Part shown: positions 23,590 through 31,846 of the stretch, piece by piece
Position numbering within the stretch: position 1 is the first letter of the stretch
Layout of the letters: the number at the start of each line of letters is the position of its first letter
Source: DAOUKH01 sp965219875
GTDB lineage: Bacteria > Chloroflexota > Dehalococcoidia > SHYB01
Length of the DNA: 64,000 bases
Assembly (NCBI GenBank): GCA_965219875.1
Contig: CBDCOW010000003.1
Span: forward strand, 744,001 to 808,000
Direction of reading: 5' to 3'
Position numbers and translations under genes: made by a program
The notes under the pieces: generated by a model
Seen by the model: the letters and a program-made list of their open reading frames with translations, nothing else
Told to the model about the DNA's origin: nothing
Databases searched by the model: none

Positions 23590-24013
23590 GAAGGCCGTTG
23601 CCGCCGCGCCGGTCCATGACGTCGAGGACCTCGCGGCTGATCGCGGAGAGCCCGGGGTCGATGTTGAGATTGCGCGAGCGGCGCGCCGCAACAAGGTCGA
23701 TGGCGTCGTCGAACGACATCCCACGTTTCCAACTGAGGTAGAGCGCGATCACGAACGGCGACCGGCTAACGCCGGCGGCGCAGTGGACGAGGACGCACCC
23801 GCCGCCTTCCAGCAATGCGTCCATGCACTCGAGCACGTCGGCAATGGAGCCGGGAGGATTACCCGGCCCATCGATCAGCGGCATGTGCGCCAGGCGAACG
23901 TCCGTCTTGTACGGCGTGTAGCGGTCGAGGTTGAGGATGCCGTCGAAGCGGCTCAGGTCCGTCTTGGACGAGGGATACTCCGAGAGCGCGATCTGTTCGG
24001 TGACCCAGTCCAT
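23579..24013 (-). CDS. Dual-specificity protein phosphatase
   Basis: 144 residues. The cysteine phosphatase P-loop H-C-x5-R-S is in VHCAAGVSRSP near residue 83-93. The general acid position lies in the loop PLIDGPGNPPGS, and IDLVAARR closes the domain. ATG 24013 gives a compact DSPc domain; the upstream extension is Arg-rich and non-conserved. Targets are unknown. It is cotranscribed with birA. Confidence 0.85.
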   Translation of the reverse strand: MDWVTEQIALSEYPSSKTDLSRFDGILNLDRYTPYKTDVRLAHMPLIDGPGNPPGSIADVLECMDALLEGGGCVLVHCAAGVSRSPFVIALYLSWKRGMSFDDAIDLVAARRSRNLNIDPGLSAISREVLDVMDRRGGNGLHGR

Positions 24014-24130
24014 AGATGATGGAACGCGGCGGCGCGGCGCGTCAATTCTAGCACTCGCAACCGTTGCCGCGTGTGCCGCGACGCGCAACCGCTCAGCGGT
24101 AGAGGGTGGCGACACGTCGCCGCCAAGCTC

Positions 24131-24784
24131 CTAACTAGTGGGAGAAGGAGGCCCGCCCGCTGCTCCAGAAGGTTGAACTGCGGATGCCTGCCCGTCATCC
24201 GAAAGGCTAAACGGCGGGTACTTGTCCGTCATCAAGTTCCCGTAGGTCGAGACCCGGACGCTCCAGCGGTTGACGCCCATGATGAAGTCGAAGAGACCCT
24301 GCGGGTAGTTTCCGGTGACGAGCTTCACTAGGATCACGGCGAGGACAAGGAGCCATTCGACAATGCCCAAGACGTAGAGAATGATGAGGTGGGGCAGGAG
24401 GATTATCCAGCCCACGAGCACCTTCGCCACGAGAAGGAGCCGGCTGAGACCCTCTGGGTAGTCGACGGTGAGGTCGGCGGGGTAGCCGCTATCCGAGGTT
24501 AGGCTGAACGGCGGGTACTTGTCGGTGCCCAACACGCTGCCGTAGAAGGTGACGCGCCAGTTCCACCGCATCACCCCTTCCATGAAGTCGAAGAGCCCGC
24601 GGGGATAGCTTCCGGTGAAGAGTGTCGCCACGGCGGCGGCGATCCAGGCGAAGAACGACGCAATGCCGAGGAACAAAAGCAGGACATAGTGGGGTATGAG
24701 CAGCAGCCACTTGACAAGGAACATGAAGCGGTTCGTGCCCTGATCAAGCTCCCCTCGGATGGAAGCGGGGTAGGCGTCGGCCAT
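24131..24784 (-). CDS. DUF4389 membrane protein with internal duplication
   Basis: 217 residues made of two similar halves. Each has a membrane hairpin (LVKWLLLIPHYVLLLFLG and VAKVLVGWIILLPHLIILYVLG) followed by a repeated block, F-T/V-G-x-Y-P-R/Q-G-L-F-D-F, and ending in T/-DKYPPFSL. That duplication is the DUF4389 pattern seen in Actinobacteria and Chloroflexi. ATG 24784 has GGAGG nine bases upstream. Function not known. Confidence 0.85.
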   Translation of the reverse strand: MADAYPASIRGELDQGTNRFMFLVKWLLLIPHYVLLLFLGIASFFAWIAAAVATLFTGSYPRGLFDFMEGVMRWNWRVTFYGSVLGTDKYPPFSLTSDSGYPADLTVDYPEGLSRLLLVAKVLVGWIILLPHLIILYVLGIVEWLLVLAVILVKLVTGNYPQGLFDFIMGVNRWSVRVSTYGNLMTDKYPPFSLSDDGQASAVQPSGAAGGPPSPTS

Positions 24785-24856
24785 GAAAGACCTCCTTCGA
24801 CGCGGTCCGGTTGCTCCATAGGGTAACGGGAAGCGTCAAGTTTGTAAGCGGCTTCG

Positions 24857-25378
24857 CTAGTGGGCCGCGAGGCGCAGCGCGAGCTCGGCGACGCGCCGTC
24901 CCAGCGTCCGTGCCTGCTCACGGTCGGCCTCCCGCACCGCGCCCGCGGCGGTCGCCCCGTAGTAGGAGCCGGTCTCGCGCATGGTCTCGTTGAAGGGAAG
25001 GCCAGCGACGATCATGCCCCCCGCGAGCATCCAATGCAGCAGGGACCATAGGGTGAACTCGATACCGGCGTTGCGCGACGCACCCGCGGTGAATGCCGCA
25101 CCGACCTTGTCTCGAAGTTGCCCATCGGCCCACACATCCCCCGCGCGGTCGAGCCAGTCCTTCATCTTGCCGGTAACGCCCGACCAGTTCGGCGATCCTA
25201 GGATCAGCGCATCGGCGTCGAAGAGATCGTCGGGGACGGCGTCATCGAGCCGCCGAAGCAGCGGCGCCGCGCCATCGACTGAGTCCACGCCCTCGCCCAC
25301 GGCGCGCGCCAGTTCTTCGAGGACGTAGCGGCTGTCATAGAGGACGAGCACGCGGACGGGGGATGCGTCTGAAGGCAT
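24857..25378 (-). CDS. Flavodoxin-like NAD(P)H-quinone/FMN reductase (WrbA-like)
   Basis: 173 residues with a flavodoxin fold: VRVLVLYDSRYVLEELARAV at the N-terminus, then ADALILGSPNWSGVTGKMKDWLDR, the WrbA-type FMN-binding loop, and KVGAAFTAGAS. ATG 25378 removes an upstream stretch that is the peroxiredoxin gene in another frame. It follows the peroxiredoxin by 13 bases and probably shares its transcript, fitting a redox-defence role. Quinone versus other acceptor is unknown. Confidence 0.8.
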   Translation of the reverse strand: MPSDASPVRVLVLYDSRYVLEELARAVGEGVDSVDGAAPLLRRLDDAVPDDLFDADALILGSPNWSGVTGKMKDWLDRAGDVWADGQLRDKVGAAFTAGASRNAGIEFTLWSLLHWMLAGGMIVAGLPFNETMRETGSYYGATAAGAVREADREQARTLGRRVAELALRLAAH

Positions 25379-25391
25379 GGCGGCTGCGCCG

Positions 25392-25856
25392 TCAGAACTC
25401 CAGGCCGAGGGCCTGGAAGACCTCGGCGAACTGGGCCGGATTGCCGGGATTATAGAAAGTGTTGGCGAGGGCCACGCTACCGTCCTCTTCAACGACGAAG
25501 ACGGCGCGGCGCGACCGTTTGCCGGTATCGTCGAGTACTCCGTATGCGGCGGCGATGGCCAGATCGGAATCGGCGGCGAGTGGGAAGGGGAGGCCGCCCA
25601 GCCGTTCGTCAAACGCCGCGTGCCGGTCAAGGCCGTCGGCGCTGATTCCCAGCACCTGCGCGCCAAGGTCTACCAGCGTCTCGTGCTCGTCGCGGAACGA
25701 GGCGACTTGCGTGGAGCAGGTTGGGGTGTCGTCCTCGGCATAGAAGACGAGAACCGCCTTCCCTTTCGATAAAAGGCCGGCCAGGGAAACGTCGCCCCGG
25801 GTACTCGGAACGGTGAACGGCGGAGCCGCGTCGCCGACCCCGATGGGTCTGTTCAT
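25392..25856 (-). CDS. Peroxiredoxin of the BCP/AhpC-TSA type
   Basis: 154 residues, cytosolic. VGDAAPPFTVPSTRGDVSLA at the start and the peroxidatic cysteine in FYAEDDTPTCSTQ, matching the BCP motif D-D-T-P-x-C. No clear resolving cysteine is seen, so it is probably 1-Cys and recycled by thioredoxin or another thiol. Unlike the secreted redoxin at 14 kb, it has an ordinary cysteine codon. Confidence 0.88.
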   Translation of the reverse strand: MNRPIGVGDAAPPFTVPSTRGDVSLAGLLSKGKAVLVFYAEDDTPTCSTQVASFRDEHETLVDLGAQVLGISADGLDRHAAFDERLGGLPFPLAADSDLAIAAAYGVLDDTGKRSRRAVFVVEEDGSVALANTFYNPGNPAQFAEVFQALGLEF

Positions 25857-25890
25857 GGCGCCAACATCCGGGCCGGGCGGCCCGTAGCAA

Positions 25891-26271
25891 CTAGCCCTTG
25901 TACGTGCAGAGCTCGTTGTAGACGCGCAGAATCTCTTCGTCGTCCGGGTTCCGCGTGTAGTACGGCTTGACGACGACGCCGCCGAGCGCCATCACGATGC
26001 CGGAGTGGTCGTCGATCACGAACTCGGGGAGTACATCGACGCCGAGTTCGGTCAGCGTCTCTTTGTAGTCCGAGAGCGGCTTCAGGTAGCACGTCTGGAT
26101 GTACTTCCGCAGGTCGTGCCGGTTCACGACCTCCCACCGAATGCCCACGCCGGACCATATGTAGATCTTGTGGCCGTCTTCGACGATCTTGTCGAAGACT
26201 TCGTGTACGTGGGGCCTGAGACTTCCGTCGTCCGCGATCAGGGTGTAATCGACATCAAAAAAGACGTTCAT
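25891..26271 (-). CDS. HAD-superfamily phosphatase-like protein
   Basis: 126 residues. Motif I is D-V-D-Y-T in MNVFFDVDYTLIADDG. Motif II is the S in IWSGVG, and an acidic motif IV is VIDDHSG. The short cap-less size resembles small HAD proteins. ATG 26271. Cotranscribed with the peroxiredoxin and flavodoxin genes (35-base gap). Substrate unknown. Confidence 0.7.
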   Translation of the reverse strand: MNVFFDVDYTLIADDGSLRPHVHEVFDKIVEDGHKIYIWSGVGIRWEVVNRHDLRKYIQTCYLKPLSDYKETLTELGVDVLPEFVIDDHSGIVMALGGVVVKPYYTRNPDDEEILRVYNELCTYKG

Positions 26272-26453
26272 AGGTGGGCAGGGAGGTCTGGGGCGAAACT
26301 TGAGAGATTATACCAGAGGCGCAGGCGGGTGGCACACACCGGGTGACAATCCGCGGGAGCTTCCGGGGGTTTTCGTGTAGACTTCATCGGCGGCCGGCGA
26401 CGCCCCCCGGCGCGCCGCCGGTCCGAACACTGCGAACGTCAAGGAGCCGAGCG

Positions 26454-26858
26454 GTGCACAAGCCCGTACCAGTACCCGACGAACTGACCAAGCCGTTCTG
26501 GGACGCCGTGGACGCGGGGCGGCTCGAAGTCCAGCGCTGCGCGTCGTGCCGCCACTTCAACCACCCGCCGGTGGACATCTGCCCCGCATGCCACTCGACC
26601 GAGTTCACGTTCGAGCCGGTGAGCGGCAAGGGCAAGATCTACAGCTTGACCATCACCCACGATGCGCGACAGCCGGCTTTTTCCGCGATTCAGCCCTACG
26701 CTGTCGCCGTCGTCGAGCTCGACGACGAGCCCGGACTGTTCATGCTGAGCAACATTCCCGGCGCCGACGTAAACGAGCTGCGGAACGGCATGGCCGTGGA
26801 GGTCGAGTTCGAGGAGCTCATCCCGGGCCGGTTCATCCCCCAATTTCACCTAGTCTAG
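26454..26858 (+). CDS. DUF35 OB-fold protein with rubredoxin-like zinc ribbon
   Basis: 134 residues. Zinc ligands in CASCRHFNHPPVDICPACHS (C-x2-C, then C-x2-C), followed by the OB-fold with YSLTITHDARQPAF and AVVELDDEPGLFMLSNI. DUF35 proteins work with thiolase or hydroxymethylglutaryl-CoA synthase-like partners and may channel acyl-CoA. The adjacent thiolase-like gene, 57 bases downstream, is the usual partner. GTG 26454 has AAGGAG upstream; the longer frame from 26343 lacks conserved sequence. Confidence 0.88.
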   Translation: MHKPVPVPDELTKPFWDAVDAGRLEVQRCASCRHFNHPPVDICPACHSTEFTFEPVSGKGKIYSLTITHDARQPAFSAIQPYAVAVVELDDEPGLFMLSNIPGADVNELRNGMAVEVEFEELIPGRFIPQFHLV

Positions 26859-26915
26859 TAGCCTAGCCGCCACGCCCCAGGCCGAAGCCAAGGGCATCCA
26901 TAAGGAGCCGATGAC

Positions 26916-28085
26916 ATGTCCAATTCCGGCGCGAAAGCCGCTGTCGTAGGGGTCGGCCATTCCAAGGTCTACCGCCGGGCCGACGTTCCCTTGGGGATCC
27001 TCGCCCTCGACGCCTGCAAACAGGCGATCGAGGACGCGGGCCTGGCCCCGTCCGACATCGACGGCGTGGCGACGGCGACGTATATGCCGTTCGAGGTGGG
27101 CGAGGCCGAGCGCCCGGGGATGAACACGCTGACGCCGTCGTTCATGATCGGCGCGCTGGGCCTGGAAGCAAATTGGACAGAGTCGGTCGTGGCCGGCTCG
27201 TCGCAGCACTGCGTCATCGAAGCCTCCCACGCCGTCGCCTCGGGGGCCTGCCGCTACGCGCTGGCTTTTCGCGGCCTCTACAACCCGGTGGGCCGCCGCT
27301 ACGGATCGAGCAGTCCGGCGACGGCCGAGGGCCGGGGGCAGTTCCGCGGCCCCTACGGCATCTTCGCGCCGGGGAGCTTTGCCCACTACGCGCAGCGCCA
27401 CATGGACCTCTACGGCGGCACGCGGGAGCAGATGGCCGAGTTCGCGTCGAAGAACCGCGACCGCGCGCTGCAGTGGGAGTACGGCTACTGGGCGCAGCAC
27501 GGCGGGGGCCGGCTCACCGTCGACGACTATATGACGTCACGCATGATCAGCTACCCGCTGTGCATCCACGATTGCGACATTCCGGTACAGGCCTGCGCCG
27601 CGTTCGTGCTCACCAGCGAGGAGCGGGCCAAAGACCTGCGGAACCCGCCGGTCTACGTGCGAGGGACCTCGGCGCCGGTGGGCGCTCCCAAGAGCCTGGT
27701 GATGTCGCTGGAGGAGTTCATGGGGTGCGGCGCGATGATCGGTCGGCACCTCTGGCGGCAGGCCGGCGTCGGGCCTGAGGACGTGTCCATCGCGAACCTC
27801 TACGACGGCTTCAGCATGCTCACGCCGATGTGGGCCGAGGCGCTGGGGTTCTGCGGCGAGGGCGAGGGCTTCTCGTGGATGAACGAGACCTCGCTGCCGC
27901 TGAACACGTCGAGCGGCAACCTAGGCTCGGGCCGCACCCACGGCATCTCCCAGATGCTCGACTCGGTGCTCCAGCTCATGGGCCGCGCCGGCCCACGGCA
28001 AGTCGAGGGCGCGGAACTCGCGGTCGCTACCGGCTACCTGCTCGACTCAGGCCGGGGCATCGTCTTCGGCAAGGACCCGCGCTAG
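26916..28085 (+). CDS. Thiolase-like protein (SCP-x/acetyl-CoA acetyltransferase family), atypical catalytic residues
   Basis: 389 residues with the two-lobed thiolase layout: VGVGHSKVYRR at the start, ANLYDGFSMLTPMWAEALGF and LNTSSGNLGSGRTHGIS in the second half. The usual nucleophile block (A-C-A-S-G) reads AGSSQHC here. The HP-x-G-A block reads THGIS, and the C-terminal C-x-G-G loop is missing. Such divergent members pair with DUF35 proteins and may act in steroid or fatty acyl degradation. ATG 26916 has AAGGAG about ten bases upstream. Whether it is catalytically active cannot be told from sequence. Confidence 0.85.
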   Translation: MSNSGAKAAVVGVGHSKVYRRADVPLGILALDACKQAIEDAGLAPSDIDGVATATYMPFEVGEAERPGMNTLTPSFMIGALGLEANWTESVVAGSSQHCVIEASHAVASGACRYALAFRGLYNPVGRRYGSSSPATAEGRGQFRGPYGIFAPGSFAHYAQRHMDLYGGTREQMAEFASKNRDRALQWEYGYWAQHGGGRLTVDDYMTSRMISYPLCIHDCDIPVQACAAFVLTSEERAKDLRNPPVYVRGTSAPVGAPKSLVMSLEEFMGCGAMIGRHLWRQAGVGPEDVSIANLYDGFSMLTPMWAEALGFCGEGEGFSWMNETSLPLNTSSGNLGSGRTHGISQMLDSVLQLMGRAGPRQVEGAELAVATGYLLDSGRGIVFGKDPR

Positions 28086-28107
28086 GGCGGGAGGTACCAA
28101 GCACCGT

Positions 28108-28578
28108 TTAGGTTTGGTGGAGAGCCTTGCTCAAGGGCTCGCTACACTTGACCAAACGAACGAGTTCCTTCGATGTGCGGAACACTATTGCGTTGGCGTT
28201 CTTCCTAAGCTCAGCACGTTCGGCCTTGTGAATGGCTCCATAGGCCACAACGGGCCGAAAAAGAACCCGTAGGCCCTTCGGAACAACCTTCTTGGCCGAG
28301 CGAACACCAGCTCGAAGCTGCGCCACGACTTCGCTGGCATCAACCCTACCGCGCTTCAATTCCATCGGAGCAAGGACGACCTCTCTGTTGCCCCCTATGA
28401 ACAAATAATCGCAGCGCTTCTCGTTCCGTTGCACGAGAGATGCGCACCGGTCCAAATCGATGATCACTCGTGGCTCTGGTGCGCAGCGCAGCGACACCGA
28501 GCAGCCATCTTTCTTGCACTTGTTCGTGAGGCACCGGGGGTCGATTCTTGCACGAATCGCCACTACGGACGACGTCAT
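28108..28578 (-). CDS. Small PD-(D/E)XK-like nuclease candidate, partner of the AAA ATPase
   Basis: 156 residues. D57 in RCDYLFIGG and E73-L-K75 in APMELKRG form D-x(15)-E-x-K, followed by the helix DASEVVAQLRAGV, a classical PD-(D/E)XK core. The N-terminus is cysteine-rich (C16, C21, C26, C32, C45, C56) and may bind zinc. ATG 28578 overlaps the ATPase stop (ATGA), so the pair is translationally coupled. Low GC relative to its surroundings. I do not recognise a named family. A nuclease effector for a defence module is the leading reading. Confidence 0.6.
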   Translation of the reverse strand: MTSSVVAIRARIDPRCLTNKCKKDGCSVSLRCAPEPRVIIDLDRCASLVQRNEKRCDYLFIGGNREVVLAPMELKRGRVDASEVVAQLRAGVRSAKKVVPKGLRVLFRPVVAYGAIHKAERAELRKNANAIVFRTSKELVRLVKCSEPLSKALHQT

Positions 28579-30113
28579 TGAACGTTGCGTTCCTGTATGC
28601 GGCTGGAGGCTTCCGCCCATGTGTTGTAGAGATCTACGGCGACATCGCCGTAACCAGCGGGAAAGCCACCGGAGTCGGTGTCAAGCCGGATTTCTCGTAC
28701 GACCGACCCTCTTGGTCGCCGCTTGGGCTCGAATCGCCACGCTCCCACATGCTTGGAACTGAGCGCAACGTCTCCGCCATCGAAGTTCTTTCTGTCCTTC
28801 TCGGAAAGATCCGATAGGCGTACCAGATTTGTTAGGGCTTCAAGCACCCACTCGCTGTGGGTCGTGACAATAATCCGAACGTCTTCATGCACCGCTGCCG
28901 CAATCCAGCGCGTGAAAGCGACTTGCATTGCCGGATGCAAGTGAGACTCCGGCTCTTCGATGATCAGCACATCGCCGGGCCGGACGACATGGCGCAGATA
29001 GAGGACCACCGGCGCCAGTTCCGACACCATCGACGATACATTAATCAAGGGGAGGTCCCTCTTCCAGCCATCTGGTCGGTAGGAGAACGAAGGGAAGCCC
29101 GTAGCTGATCTCTTACTGCGGACTGACCCTCCAAGTATTTCTGTTTCAAGACGCTTGGCGAGACGGTCATCACGGGTACGAAGTCTGGCTCGTCGCGTAT
29201 CCAGTTCGATAAGAGTCTCAAGAAAGTCTGCCACACCACCAGGAAGTGTGGGTCCCGGCGAAAATGCCCGAATGCCGCCATAGGGCGCCTGACTAATCAG
29301 AGAGCCCATGACCGTGCGGTGTGCATGCATCACACCCGTGCGGCCTGCCGGAAGATAGTACGTAGGACGGCCTACAGGGTCTACAACGTACGGAACGACA
29401 GCTTCAAGAAGGTCATTGAGCACCGGATACCATGAACTTTCCCTGAGACTAGGTTCTCCCCTTGATCGATAACGAAAATCGAGTCTTGATGACCACCTTC
29501 TGCTCGTCTGCATTTGCAGTGGGAAATCTGGGGAGAAAGAAGCGGCAAAGCTGGTCTTGCCTTTTCCTATGTTGTAGTCGTAACTCAAAGCCACTGTACG
29601 ATCATTGTCTTTTGAGGCACATTTCCGCAGAACGATGTTAGCGCTGGTCGCGCTTCCGCTGCGTATCAGCTGGCTAGCGACGTCGATACCGAAACATCGT
29701 CGAATGTGTCCGCTGAGCAACTCGCCGGCTTCGCTGACACTTCCGAGCACGGGCCGGAGCGATGCCGCTACAGGTTCTGGTACAGGGATTAGATTGCCAT
29801 CTTTTGCACCATCTTCTGAAGCCAATGAACTCAAGAAATCAAGCAGCGCCTCGGTAGTCTTGTCAGACAGTTTGCCTCGAGAGGCTCTAACTGCATGGCG
29901 ATATGAAGGGAGATCCCCAACCCGTGATCTCTGACCTATGCCAAGTGAACCACCGCTGAAAAACTGATGTAGTGCATAGATTAGGATGGCCAGGTAGGAC
30001 TTCCCCGTATTACTAGGCCCGACGAATACGGTGAGGGGGCGCAGATCGATCTTGGCGCTGACAATCGGCCCGAAATCGGAGACTTCTAGCTCTAGGGGTC
30101 CCGTATTCTTCAT
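28575..30113 (-). CDS. AAA (ABC/SMC-like, AAA_15/AAA_21 type) ATPase of a putative two-gene defence system
   Basis: 512 residues. Walker A GPSNTGKS is at 32-39, directly after an SMC-like start (LEVSDFGPIVSAKIDLRPLTVFVG). Walker B with its second acidic residue is DVLIIEEPESHLHP, followed by the switch histidine in IIVTTHSEWV. The middle is a long helical insertion. OLD-, RecF- and AbiL/Gabija-type sensors share this head. ATG 30113 is chosen; GTG 30149 would add 12 residues. It is coupled to the nuclease and lies just beyond the 3' end of the tRNA-Sec gene. GC content drops to near 50 percent in places. Confidence 0.78.
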   Translation of the reverse strand: MKNTGPLELEVSDFGPIVSAKIDLRPLTVFVGPSNTGKSYLAILIYALHQFFSGGSLGIGQRSRVGDLPSYRHAVRASRGKLSDKTTEALLDFLSSLASEDGAKDGNLIPVPEPVAASLRPVLGSVSEAGELLSGHIRRCFGIDVASQLIRSGSATSANIVLRKCASKDNDRTVALSYDYNIGKGKTSFAASFSPDFPLQMQTSRRWSSRLDFRYRSRGEPSLRESSWYPVLNDLLEAVVPYVVDPVGRPTYYLPAGRTGVMHAHRTVMGSLISQAPYGGIRAFSPGPTLPGGVADFLETLIELDTRRARLRTRDDRLAKRLETEILGGSVRSKRSATGFPSFSYRPDGWKRDLPLINVSSMVSELAPVVLYLRHVVRPGDVLIIEEPESHLHPAMQVAFTRWIAAAVHEDVRIIVTTHSEWVLEALTNLVRLSDLSEKDRKNFDGGDVALSSKHVGAWRFEPKRRPRGSVVREIRLDTDSGGFPAGYGDVAVDLYNTWAEASSRIQERNVQ

Positions 30114-30187
30114 GGTCACAGGCTCATGCGCCGAGGCCCTAATCAACACTGCCCTTGACTATACCGCAGTCCGTCGCGCCACGCGCG

Positions 30188-30285
30188 TGGCGGGAAAGGG
30201 TGGGAGTCGAACCCACCGCGGACGCCGAAGGGCGCCCGCCAACGGGTTTGAAGCCCGCGAAGCCCACCGGGACCCATCCTCTCCC
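30188..30285 (-). tRNA. selC: tRNA-Sec (anticodon UCA)
   Basis: On the minus strand, 98 bases including an encoded CCA. The acceptor stem has 8 bp (GGGAGAGG with CCTTTCCC, one G-U), as in bacterial tRNA-Sec. The anticodon loop is CTTCAAA between CGGG and CCCG, so the anticodon is UCA and reads UGA. A long variable arm forms a 9-bp stem closed by CTTC. The T arm is GTGGG-TTCGACT-CCCAC. Discriminator G, then CCA at 30188-30190. It supports selenocysteine insertion in this genome. No selA, selB or selD is seen nearby. trxA begins 11 bases further along the same strand. Confidence 0.95.
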
Positions 30286-30296
30286 GCGGGGCGTGG

Positions 30297-30623
30297 CTAG
30301 GCGATGGCCGCCTCCACGCGCTTCTGCATTTCCTTCTTGGGCAGCGCGCCGACGATCTGATCGACCGGCTTGCCGTCCTTGAAGACCAGCAGCGTCGGAA
30401 TGCTCCGGATCCCGTACTTCATCGAGACTTCCGGGTTTTCGTCCACGTTCAGCTTGGCGAAGCTCACCTTGCCTTCGTACTCCGTCGCGAGCTCGTCGAC
30501 AATGGGAGACACCATGCGGCAGGGTCCGCACCAAACGGCCCAGAAGTCCACCACGACGGGGGTCGCCGCCCCCACCACGTCGCTCTCGAAGCTGCTGTCG
30601 GTTACCTCGAATGCCTTGGACAC
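30297..30623 (-). CDS. trxA: Thioredoxin
   Basis: 108 residues, cytosolic dithiol reductase. Active site WCGPC with C32 and C35, cis-proline in IPTLLVFKDG, and conserved D in VVVDFWAVW. GTG 30623 follows AAGAGGTGACAC on the minus strand. Full length with no unusual residues. Adjacent to the tRNA-Sec gene. Confidence 0.97.
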   Translation of the reverse strand: MSKAFEVTDSSFESDVVGAATPVVVDFWAVWCGPCRMVSPIVDELATEYEGKVSFAKLNVDENPEVSMKYGIRSIPTLLVFKDGKPVDQIVGALPKKEMQKRVEAAIA

Positions 30624-30746
30624 CTTGTGTCACCTCTTTCCGGGACCCCCGTCGGGGGCCTGTTCACGCGAACTTTCAGAGAAGCTTGCCACCGGCTTCC
30701 GGTCGAGCGATTGTCATCGCCCTTCCTATTATGCCGTACGCGTCGA

Positions 30747-31763
30747 TTAGGACTTGAGACGTGCCGGGTCCGGTTCGGACTCCGACGGCTCGGGCACGTC
30801 CGCCCAGCCTTCCTGCACCATGCGGAATGCGAGGGCCACGGCGTTCTGGATGTCGCCGGCGTCGCTGCGCCCGTGGGCCATGACTACGTTGCCCTGAACG
30901 CCCAGCAGCGGCGCGCCCCCGATGCGGCTGTAGTCCCATTGGGCCAGCGTATTCCGCAGGGCGGGAGCCCAGAGAGCGGCGCTGAGCCGCGCTCCCAGGC
31001 TCTTCCGAAGAGATTCCTTGATCGACTTGAAAATGGACTCGGCGAGCCCCTCGGCCAGCTTGAGCACCACGTTGCCCGTGAAGCCGTCCATCACGTAGAC
31101 GTCCGCCGTACCCTTGGGAAGGTCGAAGCCCTCGGCGTTGCCGATGAAGTTGAGACCGCTCTCCTTGAGCAGTTGATGGGCGTCTCGCACCAGCTTCGTC
31201 CCCTTGCTCTCCTCCTCGCCGTTGCTCACCAGCGCGACACGGGGTTCGGGCACTTGGAAGACTTTCGCCATGAAGTCGCTGCCGACCCGGCCGAACTGCG
31301 CGAGGAAGGGGGGGCGGCACTCCACGTTGGCCCCGATGTCGAGCATCATCGACACGTGGCCCTCGAGACTGGTGTAAAGCGTGGCAATGGCGGGGCGCTC
31401 GATGCCGCGCATCATGCCCAGGCTGAAGAGCGAGTAGGTGGCGATGGCGCCGGTGTTGCCCGCCGAGACGAACGCTTGGGCCTCGCCGGTGCGCACGAGA
31501 TCCAGTCCTACGGATATCGAGGACCCTTTCTTGTCGCGCCACGCGGCGGTCGGCGCCTCGCTCATGCCGACGACTTGCTCGGCCTCCACGGGAAAGACGC
31601 GCCCGTTGCGTCCGGCGCGGCGCTCGATTTCTTGCGCCAGCGCCTCTTTCTGGCCAACGAGCTTGATGTCGACGCCGAGGTCGCGGGCCGCTTGGAAACA
31701 GCCAAGAGCAATGGCCTCGGGGGCATGGTCGCCACCCATCAAGTCGACTGCAATAGTGGCCAC
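30747..31763 (-). CDS. plsX: Phosphate acyltransferase PlsX
   Basis: Makes acyl-phosphate from acyl-ACP for phosphatidic acid synthesis through PlsY. 338 residues starting MATIAVDLMGGDHAPEAI, the PlsX signature. Later blocks SAGNTGAIATYSLFSLGMMRGIERPAIA and FIGNAEGFDLPKGTADVYVMDGFTGNVVLK are also diagnostic. GTG 31763. Often next to fabH or rpmF, but here it sits between trxA and a lipid kinase-like gene. Confidence 0.96.
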   Translation of the reverse strand: MATIAVDLMGGDHAPEAIALGCFQAARDLGVDIKLVGQKEALAQEIERRAGRNGRVFPVEAEQVVGMSEAPTAAWRDKKGSSISVGLDLVRTGEAQAFVSAGNTGAIATYSLFSLGMMRGIERPAIATLYTSLEGHVSMMLDIGANVECRPPFLAQFGRVGSDFMAKVFQVPEPRVALVSNGEEESKGTKLVRDAHQLLKESGLNFIGNAEGFDLPKGTADVYVMDGFTGNVVLKLAEGLAESIFKSIKESLRKSLGARLSAALWAPALRNTLAQWDYSRIGGAPLLGVQGNVVMAHGRSDAGDIQNAVALAFRMVQEGWADVPEPSESEPDPARLKS

Positions 31764-31846
31764 GTGGTCGCCTCGTACGGAGCGGGTAAAGCGTGCAGTG
31801 GTAGTGTACCGGAAGCCGTCGGAGTCGCCAACAGACTGGCGCCGCG

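Noticed and set aside
28086..28092. GGCGGGA as a possible attachment-site copy matching the tRNA-Sec 3' end (30189-30195)
   Set aside because: Only seven bases shared in a GC-rich genome, and no integrase gene. Not enough to claim an integrative element.
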